From NCBI GenBank assembly GCA_030065935.1, contig JASJCP010000007.1:1-64000 (forward strand): 64,000 bases of DNA, read 5' to 3'. Shown here piece by piece: positions 9,144 to 18,801 of the stretch. Position numbers and translations under genes: made by a program. This DNA is from Xenococcaceae cyanobacterium MO_167.B27 (GTDB lineage: Bacteria; Cyanobacteriota; Cyanobacteriia; Cyanobacteriales; Xenococcaceae). The notes below the pieces were generated by a model that made no database searches, had not been told where the DNA came from, and was given only the letters and a program-made list of their open reading frames with translations. The stretch's first letter is position 1. Each line of letters starts with the position of its first letter.

Positions 9144-9668
9144 GAATATCCTCTCCATATAGAATGTTATTAAGAAACTTTCGGTACATTCGTCGGTGAT
9201 ATCTAGACTTTTTGATGACAATTTTAAGAATCAATCGGGAACAACTAGAGAATTCTTCTCTATCTGTTGAGAAAGGTTAGGACATCTCTTTTTGTAGAAA
9301 TCCAAATGTAAGAAGAAGAAACGACCCAAATGATCTGGTGAAAATAGCGATCGCCCATATTCCAAATAGCGATCGCTATTTGAGACTTCTATTAGAATTG
9401 AAGTATTACTGTAATAGGATAGTCCGTATATAAGTTTTGATTTTATATTTATTTTTGCAAGAGGACCAATAAGTATTACTTCCCCAGTCCCCACACCCCC
9501 CCGGGAGGAGACTTAATAGATCTAGGTATTGAAGCCAAAAGAGGAGGACACGGGTGAGCGGGAGCACGGCTCACCGTGTTCGGTGAAGGGTGCGAAGCGA
9601 TGTCCGTATCGACTTTGTAATGAAGTCTCCTTCGGTGCCCCAATCGCGAAGCGACGAGTTGGGTCTCC
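9144..9668. other. 525-bp intergenic region with HIP1 sites and a dispersed repeat
   Basis: Contains several GATCGC/GCGATCGC (HIP1-type) sites near 9347-9378, a C-rich stretch and the 138-bp repeat at 9496-9633. Open frames here are short, overlap each other and resemble no protein. Confidence 0.6.
9496..9633 (+). repeat. Dispersed 138-bp structured repeat, copy A
   Basis: Nearly identical to 46049-46185, same orientation. It runs from a C6-GGGAGGAG start to GAAGTCTCCTTC. An internal hairpin has arms GGTGAGC and GCTCACC; between copies the hairpin sequence differs but the pairing is kept. GGAGACTT at the left end pairs with AAGTCTCC at the right end, so the whole unit can fold back. No protein is encoded. 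Confidence 0.85.
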
Positions 9669-11024
9669 CTAATCCCCAATCGCCAAAGTTAAATTCTGTT
9701 GAACTTGGATCATTTTGATTCCAAGATAGAAAGTCCCGCTTACCATATACATAGTTAGAGACAGCCACAACAAATCGACATTTTGCCAATACCAAGCAGC
9801 AATAATCAGAGGAGAGAAAACTAGACAGAAACCTATTAAGGAAGCATTCCGTAATACTGCACCTTCTTTGAGTCCAATAAAATATCCTTCTAGAATAAAT
9901 GCGCTCGCCGTAAAAGTTAGTAGCGGTAATAACCAGATAGTATAGTCAATGATACCTTGATTAACTTCACTATGGTTGGTTAAGAGTCCAAAAACAATAT
10001 CAGGGAATAGGATAGAAGCGCAAATAAAAACTGAAGCTATTAATAGAGCATTGATCGTAGCTAAACTCATTAATGGAAGCATTTTATCTGTATCACCCTT
10101 ACCCTTAAAATTACCAATGAGGGTTTGAGCGGTCATGCCGACTCCTTGAACCGTAAACTGACTAAGAAAGGCAATTTGTAATAATAAACCGTTTTGAGTC
10201 AGTACATCGGTTCCGATTCCTGCACTAAGGTTAGTAAATAGAGAATAAGTAGAAATTAGAATGAAGAACCGAATTAAAATATTACCCTTGAGGGTCAAAA
10301 TTCCCTTTAATGCTTGAGGCTCTAGGACTGTTTCTAAAGCTTGGGATAAATCTTTCCTTGAAACACTAGCAACCACAGCAATTAAACCCACCAACAAAGC
10401 GAGATATTGACTCAAAGCTGTAGCTAAACCTGCTCCCAAACTCTCCCAACCCCAACGATAAATCATCAAGTAGTCAAATAAAACATTTGAGCCATTGCCG
10501 AGCAAGGACATAATTAGGACAATATGGTTTTTTTCTCTTCCCAGAAACCAACCGATTAAAACAAAATTAAGTAATACTGCTGGCGCACCCCAAATTCTGG
10601 CGTTAAAATACTCAATTCCCGATGCTTCCACATCTGGAGAGCCTGAAAGGATGGCAAAACCGAGTTTTTCAATTGGATATTGTAAAATAACTATAGTTAA
10701 TGCGATCGCCAAAGCAATTAAACCACTGCGTAATCCTGCTAACAATACACCCGTAGCATCATCTTGTCCTACCGCTTGAGCAGTCATGGCATTAGTACTG
10801 TTACGCAAAAACTTGAGGACGCGATATAGATAATCAAATAAAATACTGGCTAAAATAATCCCTGCTAAATGACGAATATCTTTCAGATGTCCTAAAAAAG
10901 CTGTATCACACAAACCAGCCAAAGGTATCATCATATTAGAAAGTACACTGACAGTAGCAAGACGATAGAAGCGAGGCAGAAAGCTAAAATAACTCCTTAA
11001 AGACATATATATAGAGGTTTTCAT
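9669..11024 (-). CDS. MATE family efflux transporter
   Basis: A 451-residue inner-membrane protein with about twelve hydrophobic segments and the two-lobed MATE layout. The first lobe begins SNMMIPLAGLCDTAFLGHL and the intracellular RNSTNAMTAQAVGQDD block is typical of the DinF branch. MATE proteins export cationic or hydrophobic compounds by Na+ or H+ exchange; the substrate cannot be inferred. ATG 11024 is the first start; Met at residue 7 is an alternative. The neighbours are unrelated and no regulator is adjacent. Confidence 0.9.
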   Translation of the reverse strand: MKTSIYMSLRSYFSFLPRFYRLATVSVLSNMMIPLAGLCDTAFLGHLKDIRHLAGIILASILFDYLYRVLKFLRNSTNAMTAQAVGQDDATGVLLAGLRSGLIALAIALTIVILQYPIEKLGFAILSGSPDVEASGIEYFNARIWGAPAVLLNFVLIGWFLGREKNHIVLIMSLLGNGSNVLFDYLMIYRWGWESLGAGLATALSQYLALLVGLIAVVASVSRKDLSQALETVLEPQALKGILTLKGNILIRFFILISTYSLFTNLSAGIGTDVLTQNGLLLQIAFLSQFTVQGVGMTAQTLIGNFKGKGDTDKMLPLMSLATINALLIASVFICASILFPDIVFGLLTNHSEVNQGIIDYTIWLLPLLTFTASAFILEGYFIGLKEGAVLRNASLIGFCLVFSPLIIAAWYWQNVDLLWLSLTMYMVSGTFYLGIKMIQVQQNLTLAIGD

Positions 11025-11460
11025 GTTAGTGACAGTTAAACACCTTGGTTGATTGTTAACGGTTAATGGTTAATGGTTGATTGTTAGTAGGAGTTGATTA
11101 GTAACTAGTAATTAGTATGTAGGTAGGCAAAATTATTTGTATATTGATAACGAGGTTATATTTCCCTATTGCAACAAAAGCCTGTTGCCTATTGCCTACC
11201 TCCACCAAATGTTCGATTAACTGATGCGCCGGGTACTTAGTATGGTTGATTGTTCCATATTGTTCTTGATTTGTACCAATTGATTGCGGAATCGGTTAAA
11301 AGATTTATTTATCACAAAAAAACCGATAGGGAAACTATCGGCATAAAACTCTTTAATTTAAAGCGATTTTATATGTGAGGCTCCGAAATTTATTTCCACC
11401 ACGGGTAGGAATTATTATCTTACCTCACCTCGCCAACACTGTAGGTTCACTTTTTTCACA
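11025..11460. other. 436-bp intergenic region with TTAACGG/TTAATGG-type simple repeats
   Basis: Short AT-rich direct repeats (GGTTAATGGTTAATGGTTGA and similar) at about 11057-11090 and a terminator hairpin at 11315-11341. Nothing else is recognised. Confidence 0.5.
11315..11341 (-). terminator. Rho-independent terminator for the DUF928 gene
   Basis: On the minus strand CCGATAG pairs with CTATCGG around a short loop and is followed by a run of eight T. It lies about 120 bases after the stop of the gene at 11461-12102. Confidence 0.85.
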
Positions 11461-12102
11461 CTAGTTAATAAACACAACATTTTTATCAGCTAAAGAATCT
11501 AGATTAATTTGATTCATTAAATCGCCCCATAAAGGACTGTTAGCGGATTCAGCAGCGATATCGTACCATAAAGCAGAATTTTCACCATCAACTTTGTGTA
11601 CATTTGCTCCGACAACTGGATCGTCTATTGCAGGAGAATCACCACATTGAATTTGTAAAAACCAGCTATAGCTTCCTTGTTCTAACCCAGGAATTTCTTG
11701 AGACATAGTAACACCTACTACACCTCCTTCTGAAGGAAGATCGACTTTCTGTGTGTAGAAAAAATCTTCGGTTTCATCTTTAATATATAAAGTTCCGTGA
11801 GATGCTCCCATTGCTGGAATATAAGCGAAGAAAGTAGGATGACTTTTGTTAGTTAAAGATTGACTATTGGAAGGGACAATAGCAGTTAAAGATTTCTGGC
11901 TTGATGCTGCTCCTACATTACATTTTGTACTTCTAACGGCTGCTGCGGAAGTGTATCTAGGGTGTCCTTTACCTGCTGGAGTAAAGGTTACTCTGATTCT
12001 ACGATAGGAATTTTGATTGGAATTTTGGGGTTTAGCTTCTACAGGAAAAGAAGTTAGGAAAGTTAAAGCAGCAACACCTAAAATAGTAGCTATTCTATTC
12101 AT
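11461..12102 (-). CDS. DUF928 domain secreted protein
   Basis: A 213-residue protein with an N-terminal signal peptide (MNRIATILGVAALTFL ... VEA) and a DUF928-like domain: a conserved RSTKC segment, LTAIVP, HPTFFAYIP and a C-terminal YSWFLQIQC strand. DUF928 proteins are mainly cyanobacterial, likely periplasmic, of unknown function. ATG 12102 places the signal peptide at the very N-terminus; a TTG 11 codons upstream is less likely. It is a single gene with its own terminator. Confidence 0.75.
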   Translation of the reverse strand: MNRIATILGVAALTFLTSFPVEAKPQNSNQNSYRRIRVTFTPAGKGHPRYTSAAAVRSTKCNVGAASSQKSLTAIVPSNSQSLTNKSHPTFFAYIPAMGASHGTLYIKDETEDFFYTQKVDLPSEGGVVGVTMSQEIPGLEQGSYSWFLQIQCGDSPAIDDPVVGANVHKVDGENSALWYDIAAESANSPLWGDLMNQINLDSLADKNVVFIN

Positions 12103-12418
12103 AAATTTAATCAGTGGCAGTTTGATAAAAGTCAAGTTAATAATATTAAGATTTTTTCTAGTTCAATATAATATACACCAGTAATTTATGTTAGTAAATA
12201 CTCTTAATAGTAAATTTTTATTTTCCAGATATTTGGTTGTTATAATCAGTAGGTTCATCCTTAGTTCAAGTGAATTTCGAGAAGAATACTTAGAAGTTGA
12301 TTAATAAAATATAAGGATTTTTTAAAATCTCAGTATAAATACTGATAACAAAAATAAATTAAGAACAAAATTATTTGAGCCATAATAAAGGCGAGGTGTT
12401 TATGTCAACTGAAATCAG
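12103..12418. other. AT-rich divergent intergenic region
   Basis: Separates the divergent DUF928 and CHASE2 genes and so should hold promoters for both. No clear -35/-10 pair or operator is singled out; a nine-codon frame starts at 12402. Confidence 0.4.
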
Positions 12419-12431
12419 ATGGCTATTTTAG
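12402..12431 (+). promoter_or_regulatory. Short leader ORF overlapping the CHASE2 start
   Basis: ATG at 12402 with GAGGTG just upstream opens a nine-codon frame (MSTEIRWLF) that ends with TAG at 12429-12431, twelve bases past the ATG of the next gene in another frame. The better ribosome site belongs to this short frame. It may couple translation of the downstream gene; it may also be chance. Confidence 0.35.
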
Positions 12432-14812
12432 AACAACAAGATTCTTTTATTGATAATTTATTATTAATTTTTCGGGAAAATGAAAGTGGTTACTTTGAAA
12501 TATTCATGCCAGACTTACAGACAGTATATGTCTGGGTGTATCAAGGAAAAATCACTACGGTTATCGGAAATAAATGTAGCTTGAAATTCTTACTGCTCAA
12601 GCACCAGCTTCTTAGTAAAAAAATTATTGATATAATTGCTCAAAATAGCTACAAAAAAACCTTTACTCCAGAGCCACGCACTCTAGGATATGAGTTAGAG
12701 AAGATTCATGGAATTAGTCCTAATAAAATAGAGCTTTTATTCCAAGAGCAAATTAATTTTCTGAAAAGTATTATTAATTTAAAATTTAATTATGACTTTA
12801 AGTCAGTCACAGACAAAAATCATTTTCCTCTTGATGAAATGACTGGTATATCTCAAGATATAGATGATTTTATACTGGATATTTTTCGCACTATCTTAAA
12901 TTGGCAACAATGGCAAAATAACTATCCTTATGAAGGTTTATGTCTCCAATTAAACCCTCCAGAAAGTTATAAAATTCAATCAGATAAATTAAGTAAACTC
13001 GAACAAAAAGTAATTTATCACGCCAACGATAAATCAACTTTAAGTAATATTAGTCAACAATTAAAAGTTCCTCTACCAGATATTCAAAGGGTTGCATTCA
13101 CTCTAAAATTTTTAGGTTTTATTGATTACGTTTTAAGTCCACAAGAAAGAGCAAGACTAAGCAAAAGTTTATTTAGTGGTCAAGAGTTTGCAGGGGAAAG
13201 AACAACATTTTTTACTAAATTAAATAAAACCGAAAACAGATTACTTGTACCGCCTCTAATTATGGTGGGGATTTTTATTAGTCTTTTTTTGGGAATATTT
13301 CAATCAGTAGAATTTAAAATTCTCGATCTATTTTTTTTCCAACATCAAGAAGCCAAAGATACCAGAATAACTCTGATTACTATTGATGATGAAGACATGG
13401 CACAGATTGGAAAATATCCTCTTCCTGATGGTACTATAGCTCAGGCGATCGCGCAAATTCGGAGCCATAATCCACGGGGAATTGGCTTAGATTTATATCG
13501 CAATTTAAGTATAGAACCAGGAACAGCAGAATTATCAGAAATATTCCGTACCACCCCTAATGTAATTGGAGTGGAAAAAGTCAGTTATCGCCCAATTAGA
13601 CCTAATCCTATTTTGGCAGCAGCCGATCAAGTTTCTGCTTCTGACGCAGTTATCGATCCTGATGGTTTTGTGCGCCGAGTATTATTTTCTCTAGAGAAAG
13701 AGGGACAAATTAGAGAAGGTTTAGGAACAACTTTAGCATTAATGTATTTGTCTCCAGAAATAGTTGATTTTAGTGTGGAAGGGAACAAATTTTACATTGG
13801 GAAAGCTAAAGTTACACCCTTATCTAAATTTACTGGAGGATATTGGAAAGGGGATTTAGGTGGTTATCAAATGCTAATTAACTACCGTGGTGGAATTGAT
13901 CATTTTAATCAGATTACTCTCACTCAAATTTTAACTGACCAGTTTGATCCTTCTTTGATTCAAGACAAGATTGTATTTATTGGATCCATATCGGATGCTG
14001 ATAAAGACTTCTTTTTAACTCCAGAAAGTAAAACTCGTTGGGGAGTAAAGACAACTCCAGGGATATTGATTCATGCTAATCATAGCAGTCAGTTGATCGG
14101 TGCAGCACTCGATGGCAGACCTTTACTTAAACCTAGGTCTAAAATTGAAGAACTGATTTTTATTTTACTGTTAACTGTAGTTGCGATCGCCATAAGTTTT
14201 GGACTATCCCAAATTAAAGTTAGATTAGAGAAGTTTTTTCCTTCTTGGTGCTTGTATATAATTATCCCCTCACTCTCTATTGGAGGAATTCTAATTCTCA
14301 ATTACAGTTTATTTTTACAAGGATGGTGGCTACCTACTATTCCCACTATCTTATCCACATCTGGTTCTACTATAGCCTTAATCAACTTTCTCGACCGTAA
14401 GGCTAAAATGAGAATGTTTTTTGACCGTCAAACTTCTTTACCTAATCGCTATTATTTGCAAGTTTTCCTTGAGACGATGCAGAAAAAGTTTTCATCGGAG
14501 GAATTACCTTTACTGGTAGTGGAGATTAATAACTTCTACACATACTGTCAGATTTATTCTGACAAGATTATCACTGCTACTTCTAAAAATATCTCTAAAG
14601 TTATTTGCGATAATGTAAGAGATGGAGATTTTGTTTGTCGCTACAACAAGAGTTTCTTTTTTGTAGTTTTAGTTAAAGGTAACTCTACTGCAATATCGAG
14701 AGTCCAAAAAGCCATTGAAACCCAAGTATATGATCTAGCTATTCCTTTTGATGGTTCACCAGAAAACATTTTAACAGTCTCTTGTGTCAGTAAATCTATA
14801 GACGAGATTTAA
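12419..14812 (+). CDS. PATAN-like/CHASE2 membrane sensor with degenerate GGDEF domain
   Basis: A 797-residue sensor. Residues 1-250 resemble the PATAN/DUF4388 domain seen in PatA-type regulators and in the phototaxis genes of this window. One transmembrane helix (about 275-295) leads to a CHASE2 extracytoplasmic domain (about 297-580, with TLITIDDEDMAQIGKYPLPD and GIGLDLYRN). Two or three more hydrophobic helices (about 580-655) bring the chain back to a GGDEF-like domain with the entry motif DRQTSLPNR. The active loop reads RYNKSFF where RYGGDEF is expected, so cyclic-di-GMP synthesis is unlikely; a binding or structural role is inferred. The 27-bp palindrome directly after the stop may act as terminator. 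Confidence 0.85.
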   Translation: MAILEQQDSFIDNLLLIFRENESGYFEIFMPDLQTVYVWVYQGKITTVIGNKCSLKFLLLKHQLLSKKIIDIIAQNSYKKTFTPEPRTLGYELEKIHGISPNKIELLFQEQINFLKSIINLKFNYDFKSVTDKNHFPLDEMTGISQDIDDFILDIFRTILNWQQWQNNYPYEGLCLQLNPPESYKIQSDKLSKLEQKVIYHANDKSTLSNISQQLKVPLPDIQRVAFTLKFLGFIDYVLSPQERARLSKSLFSGQEFAGERTTFFTKLNKTENRLLVPPLIMVGIFISLFLGIFQSVEFKILDLFFFQHQEAKDTRITLITIDDEDMAQIGKYPLPDGTIAQAIAQIRSHNPRGIGLDLYRNLSIEPGTAELSEIFRTTPNVIGVEKVSYRPIRPNPILAAADQVSASDAVIDPDGFVRRVLFSLEKEGQIREGLGTTLALMYLSPEIVDFSVEGNKFYIGKAKVTPLSKFTGGYWKGDLGGYQMLINYRGGIDHFNQITLTQILTDQFDPSLIQDKIVFIGSISDADKDFFLTPESKTRWGVKTTPGILIHANHSSQLIGAALDGRPLLKPRSKIEELIFILLLTVVAIAISFGLSQIKVRLEKFFPSWCLYIIIPSLSIGGILILNYSLFLQGWWLPTIPTILSTSGSTIALINFLDRKAKMRMFFDRQTSLPNRYYLQVFLETMQKKFSSEELPLLVVEINNFYTYCQIYSDKIITATSKNISKVICDNVRDGDFVCRYNKSFFFVVLVKGNSTAISRVQKAIETQVYDLAIPFDGSPENILTVSCVSKSIDEI

Positions 14813-14816
14813 TTAA

Positions 14817-14843
14817 GTAGGGGCGCAAGGCTTGCGCCCCTAC
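14817..14843. repeat. 27-bp palindrome, GTAGGGG...CCCCTAC family
   Basis: Arms GTAGGGGCGCAAG and CTTGCGCCCCTAC around one base. Same outer arms as 2788-2815. It lies a few bases after the CHASE2 stop. Confidence 0.85.
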
Positions 14844-15007
14844 AATGGTTAATGGTTAATGGTTAGTTGTTGATTGCTAGTTATTACTTCTTACTTCTTA
14901 GATCAATTTCACAATCAATTGCTACAAATCTTTCTCCTAGTCTACCTCCTCTCCCTCCTCTCCCATCTGTAGCAAACTTAAATCGAAATGGTATTACTTG
15001 CTAATTG

Positions 15008-16480
15008 CTAGGCTCTGATATGTTCATAAACACTTAGATAAGTTGAGCCTGGATTATTCCAAGAATAGTCGTATTCCATAGCCTGTTGAGCTAACTGTTC
15101 AAATTCTTTAGGATATTCTTTATATAAACCGATCGCTCTTTCCATTGCAGATTCTAAGGCATAATTATCGGTTTGATAAAAGACAAAACCATTGCGTTTT
15201 TCTGGTGCATGATTTTGATCGTGATCTTTGTCAAATACGGTACTCAATAACCCACCAACACCACGAACAATGGGGACTGTACCATATTTCAAACTAATTA
15301 ACTGGGTCAATCCACATGGTTCATAGTTACTAGGTACAACCATCATATCTGCACCAGCATAAATCAAATGGGCTAATTCTTCATTAAAACCAAGTTCGAG
15401 ATGAACATCAGGATGATTATTGAGATGTTGTTTTTCGTGCCAAAACCAGTCATTGATACCAGCTTCAGTAGCCGAACCTAACAGGACAAATTGCGCTCCT
15501 CGATTGAGAGCATAGTACATTGCATGATGAACTAGATGTACACCTTTTTGTTGATCAAGTCTTCCTATATAAGCAATGATTGGTTTATCAACATTCTGTA
15601 GTAATAATCTTTCTCGTAAAGCGATTTTATTTTTGGCTTTTCCTGCCATATTATCTAGAGAGTAGTGGAAAGGAATATGATGATCAACTTGAGGATTCCA
15701 GATATTGTAATCAACACCGTTGAGAATACCACCAAATTTACCCTGATGAATTTCTAGAGTGTGACCCAAACCATATCCTACATCTTCATAACGAGCTTCC
15801 CAAGCATGGTGAGGGGAAACAGTATTGACATGGTTGGAATAGACGATACCACCTTTCATAAAGTTGAGGGCGAAGGGGTTAAAATTATCTCTTAGGCGAT
15901 CATAGTGAAAATAGTAAGGTTCCCGATTTAAACCTGTTGCCCAAAGAATATCAGCACCAGCAATACCTTGATGTTTAAAGTTGTGGATAGTGTAACAAAC
16001 TCGCTGATGACCCATCCCATGATACTGATACATTTCATATAGCATCACAGGAATCAAACCAGTTTGCCAATCATGACAGTGGATAATCTCAGGGCGTTTA
16101 TTACTAACTAGCAAAAATTCTAAAGCAGCCTTGCTAAAGAAAGCAAAACGCATATTATCATCTGTTCCACCATAGTAGTAACCGCGATGGAAGAAATTAT
16201 CTCCTGACTTGGGTTGAATAAAGAAACATAGTCTGCCATGTACCCAACCACAAAAAACATCACAATAAATTACACCACCATACCAAGGCACCATTAAACC
16301 ACGGTATGCTTCATGAAGTCCCCAGATCTGGTCGTATCTCATGCAATCATACATGGGGAGTATTAGCTCAACGCAATTTCCCTGCATTTCTAATTCCCTA
16401 CTCAAGCCGTAAACTACATCTCCCAAACCACCAGCTTTAATTACGGGGGCGCATTCCGAGGCAATCTGCACGATATACAT
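15008..16480 (-). CDS. glgA: Glycogen synthase (ADP-glucose type)
   Basis: GT5 enzyme that transfers glucose from ADP-glucose to the growing alpha-1,4-glucan in the cytosol. The 490-residue protein has the N-terminal ADP-glucose loop KAGGLGDVV, the HCHDWQTG block, NGVDYNIWNP, and the C-terminal PSNYEPCGLTQL motif, all intact and at usual spacing. Cyanobacteria carry two GlgA types; the divergence of the internal blocks (CHDWQTGLIPVMLYE, YTIHNFKHQG) recalls the GlgA2 type, but this is a weak call. It is divergent from the S66 peptidase gene. Confidence 0.93.
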   Translation of the reverse strand: MYIVQIASECAPVIKAGGLGDVVYGLSRELEMQGNCVELILPMYDCMRYDQIWGLHEAYRGLMVPWYGGVIYCDVFCGWVHGRLCFFIQPKSGDNFFHRGYYYGGTDDNMRFAFFSKAALEFLLVSNKRPEIIHCHDWQTGLIPVMLYEMYQYHGMGHQRVCYTIHNFKHQGIAGADILWATGLNREPYYFHYDRLRDNFNPFALNFMKGGIVYSNHVNTVSPHHAWEARYEDVGYGLGHTLEIHQGKFGGILNGVDYNIWNPQVDHHIPFHYSLDNMAGKAKNKIALRERLLLQNVDKPIIAYIGRLDQQKGVHLVHHAMYYALNRGAQFVLLGSATEAGINDWFWHEKQHLNNHPDVHLELGFNEELAHLIYAGADMMVVPSNYEPCGLTQLISLKYGTVPIVRGVGGLLSTVFDKDHDQNHAPEKRNGFVFYQTDNYALESAMERAIGLYKEYPKEFEQLAQQAMEYDYSWNNPGSTYLSVYEHIRA

Positions 16481-16636
16481 CCTTAATCCTCTCTTAATAA
16501 TTCTGGAAAATTGTTAACTTTATATATATTTTCCTTAAAATTGTTGCACAATCTTAGGCTAAATCGAAAACGATAGCTTAAAATTTGCTGCCTCACAAAT
16601 CTTAGACAAATTACTTTTCAGTCTAATTGACTACTT

Positions 16637-17557
16637 ATGACAAAAAATCTTGCTTCTCTAGAATTACCACCCTATTTACAACCAGGAGATTTAGTAACAG
16701 CGATCGCCCCTAGTGGAGCATTGAGAGAAACTGAGGCTCTGAAACAAGGTCTTGAAATATGGCGATCGCGTGGTTATCGAGTACAATTAGGTGATAATTG
16801 GGATAGTAGTGACGGTTATTTAGCAGGAACAGATCTTCAACGGCGACAAGCTCTAGCAGCAGCTTGGAAAGACCCTGAATGTAAGGCAATATTATGTATT
16901 AGAGGTGGATATGGTTCTGCAAGACTATTAGAAGACTGGACTTGGAATTTAGAGGTTACTCCTAAATGGGTAGTGGGTTTTTCTGATGTTACAAATTTAT
17001 TGTGGAGTTTAGCAACAGTGGGAATTGCAGGAATCCATGCTCCTGTCTTAACTACTTTAGCTCGTGAGCCAGAATGGTCACAAAAAAGACTATTTAACTA
17101 CTTGACTGGTCATCCCCTAGAAACATTAAAGGGTCAAGGCTGGAATGACAAAATTGCTGAAGGAGTCTTGCTTCCAGCTAATCTTACAGTGGCAACTCAC
17201 TTATTAGGGACACCATTACAACCTGCTTTTGACGGGGTAATTTTAGCCCTGGAAGATGTGACAGAATATCCTTATCGCATAGATCGAATGTTGACCCAGT
17301 GGCGATTAATGGGAGTATTGCAGCAAGTTAAAGGTATTGCTATAGGGCGTTTCAGCCGTTGTGAACCCTATCCAGGGACCAATAGCTGGACAGTAGAAGC
17401 AGTATTACGCGATCGCGCTCTAGATTTAGATATCCCTATTGTTTCCGATCTTCCCTTTGGTCATGATGGCGCAAATGCAGCCTTACCAGTAGGACATCCG
17501 GTTCAACTAGATGCTAAACAAGGAGAATTAATTTTTACCAACGCGATCGCAACCTGA
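16637..17557 (+). CDS. LD-carboxypeptidase, peptidase family S66 (LdcA/MccF-like)
   Basis: A 306-residue serine peptidase. In the family the catalytic Ser is in GFSDVT, the Glu in the ALEDVTEYPYRIDR block and the His in the PFGHDG motif; all three are seen here in order. LdcA enzymes trim the terminal D-Ala from muropeptide tetrapeptides during cell wall recycling; MccF members cleave microcin C7-like adenylates. The IRGGYG and GFSDVT blocks are shared by both, so the substrate is left open, with cell wall recycling more likely. No signal peptide, hence cytosolic. Confidence 0.88.
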   Translation: MTKNLASLELPPYLQPGDLVTAIAPSGALRETEALKQGLEIWRSRGYRVQLGDNWDSSDGYLAGTDLQRRQALAAAWKDPECKAILCIRGGYGSARLLEDWTWNLEVTPKWVVGFSDVTNLLWSLATVGIAGIHAPVLTTLAREPEWSQKRLFNYLTGHPLETLKGQGWNDKIAEGVLLPANLTVATHLLGTPLQPAFDGVILALEDVTEYPYRIDRMLTQWRLMGVLQQVKGIAIGRFSRCEPYPGTNSWTVEAVLRDRALDLDIPIVSDLPFGHDGANAALPVGHPVQLDAKQGELIFTNAIAT

Positions 17558-17586
17558 GAAATTAATTTCAGGTTGCACTATTTTTT
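17549..17586 (+). terminator. Terminator overlapping the end of the S66 gene
   Basis: GCAACCTGA pairs with TCAGGTTGC; the TGA stop codon is inside the left arm. A run of six T follows four bases after the stem. Confidence 0.65.
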
Positions 17587-17698
17587 GTGGCGGAATTTTT
17601 GATGTATCTAATTTTCAATGCTTTAATCAAACTGAGTTGATCAACTAGTCAATTTGTTAGAGAGAATGAAGCAGATAAGCTATAACTAATTATCACCA

Positions 17699-18307
17699 TT
17701 ACGGTAGGTACCCATTATTATTCTGATTGTTGTTGCCTGGTCGAGGTTGTATCACACCATAGCCACCATGATTGCGACAGTAAATGACGTTAATTTCATT
17801 AGTTGCACTGTTCTGAAACATATAGAAATCGTGATCTACAAGTTGCAGTTGTTCTAGGGCTTCTTCAATACTCATCGGTGGCATACTGAAGTACTTAGTT
17901 CTTACTACTTCATTTGGTAGCTGAGGAGCGCGATCGCTGGTTAGGGTGGTTTTTACTGGTTCTTCTTCCACTATGTCTCTAGTTTTCACCTGAGCATGAG
18001 TTTTTTTATGAAGTTGCTTTTCTTTATACTTGCGTAATTGACGAGCAATTTTATCAGATACCATATCAATGCTGGCGTAAAGGTTTTCACTACCTTCTTG
18101 AGCGCGAATTACTGTTCCATTAGCATATACAGTTACTTCCGCTTTGTGTTTATCCACAGCACGGGAGTGATTATATACAGATAGATGGACATCTATTTTG
18201 GTAGTGATATTTTGAAAGTGTTTAACAGCTTTTTCTAGCTTCTCTTGGACGTAGTCATGAATTGAATCGGTAACTGTAATGTTATTGCCCTGGATCAAAA
18301 GCTTCAT
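17699..18307 (-). CDS. hpf: Long ribosome hibernation promoting factor (LrtA)
   Basis: Long-form HPF of 202 residues: N-terminal S30Ae/YfiA domain (about 1-105, ribosome decoding-centre binding), a charged linker and a C-terminal dimerisation domain (about 135-185, with the motif [19 protein letters not shown] and HDFYMF). Such proteins join 70S ribosomes into inactive 100S dimers. In cyanobacteria it is lrtA, whose transcript accumulates in the dark. ATG 18307 is chosen because GGAG lies eight bases upstream; the in-frame GTG three codons earlier is less likely. The C-terminus has a short Asn/Gln-rich tail. Confidence 0.93.
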   Translation of the reverse strand: MKLLIQGNNITVTDSIHDYVQEKLEKAVKHFQNITTKIDVHLSVYNHSRAVDKHKAEVTVYANGTVIRAQEGSENLYASIDMVSDKIARQLRKYKEKQLHKKTHAQVKTRDIVEEEPVKTTLTSDRAPQLPNEVVRTKYFSMPPMSIEEALEQLQLVDHDFYMFQNSATNEINVIYCRNHGGYGVIQPRPGNNNQNNNGYLP

Positions 18308-18801
18308 ACTCGACACTCCATAATATACAATAATGAGATTTTCCTAGTTGTTAGTAAGAAACCAACTCATCTTTTGGCAAACCTAAATGAAACTAAAGGT
18401 TGTTTATAGATGATGTCTCATCTTGTTGCTAAAAAGAAAATTTATTGGTGGAATGAAATTTCTTACCTCGATATAAATTAGGGTTTAAAAGCTACCTCGC
18501 TTTATCGGTAATGGTTTAAATTTGATACTACAAGAATTGATGACTATTTACCTAATAAATCACAGACAAACTAAATTCAATACTACTCTTGCTTTTTTTC
18601 TTGCTTTCGGAGTTAATAATCACGGAGAGAATATGTAGGTAATTTACCATCTCAAAATTATGTTAAGTCAAACTTTAGTGTGTTAATCATTCTATACCTA
18701 TAGACTAGCACTTTGTATTTTCCATGACATATACCTTTTAATTCTTGTGATTTTCTGTTACATTGATTGACATTTTGTAAAGATACTGTTGGGAAAAATA
18801 T
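18308..18801. promoter_or_regulatory. 494-bp divergent region; likely long lrtA 5' leader
   Basis: Lies between divergent hpf/lrtA and lipB. No gene is seen. In Synechococcus PCC 7002 lrtA has a long untranslated leader that controls light-dependent mRNA stability, and the size here would allow one. I do not identify a specific promoter or structure. Confidence 0.4.

Noticed and set aside
9231..9795. Three overlapping minus-strand frames downstream of the MATE gene
   Set aside because: They run through HIP1 sites and the dispersed repeat, overlap one another and lack any protein-like pattern.
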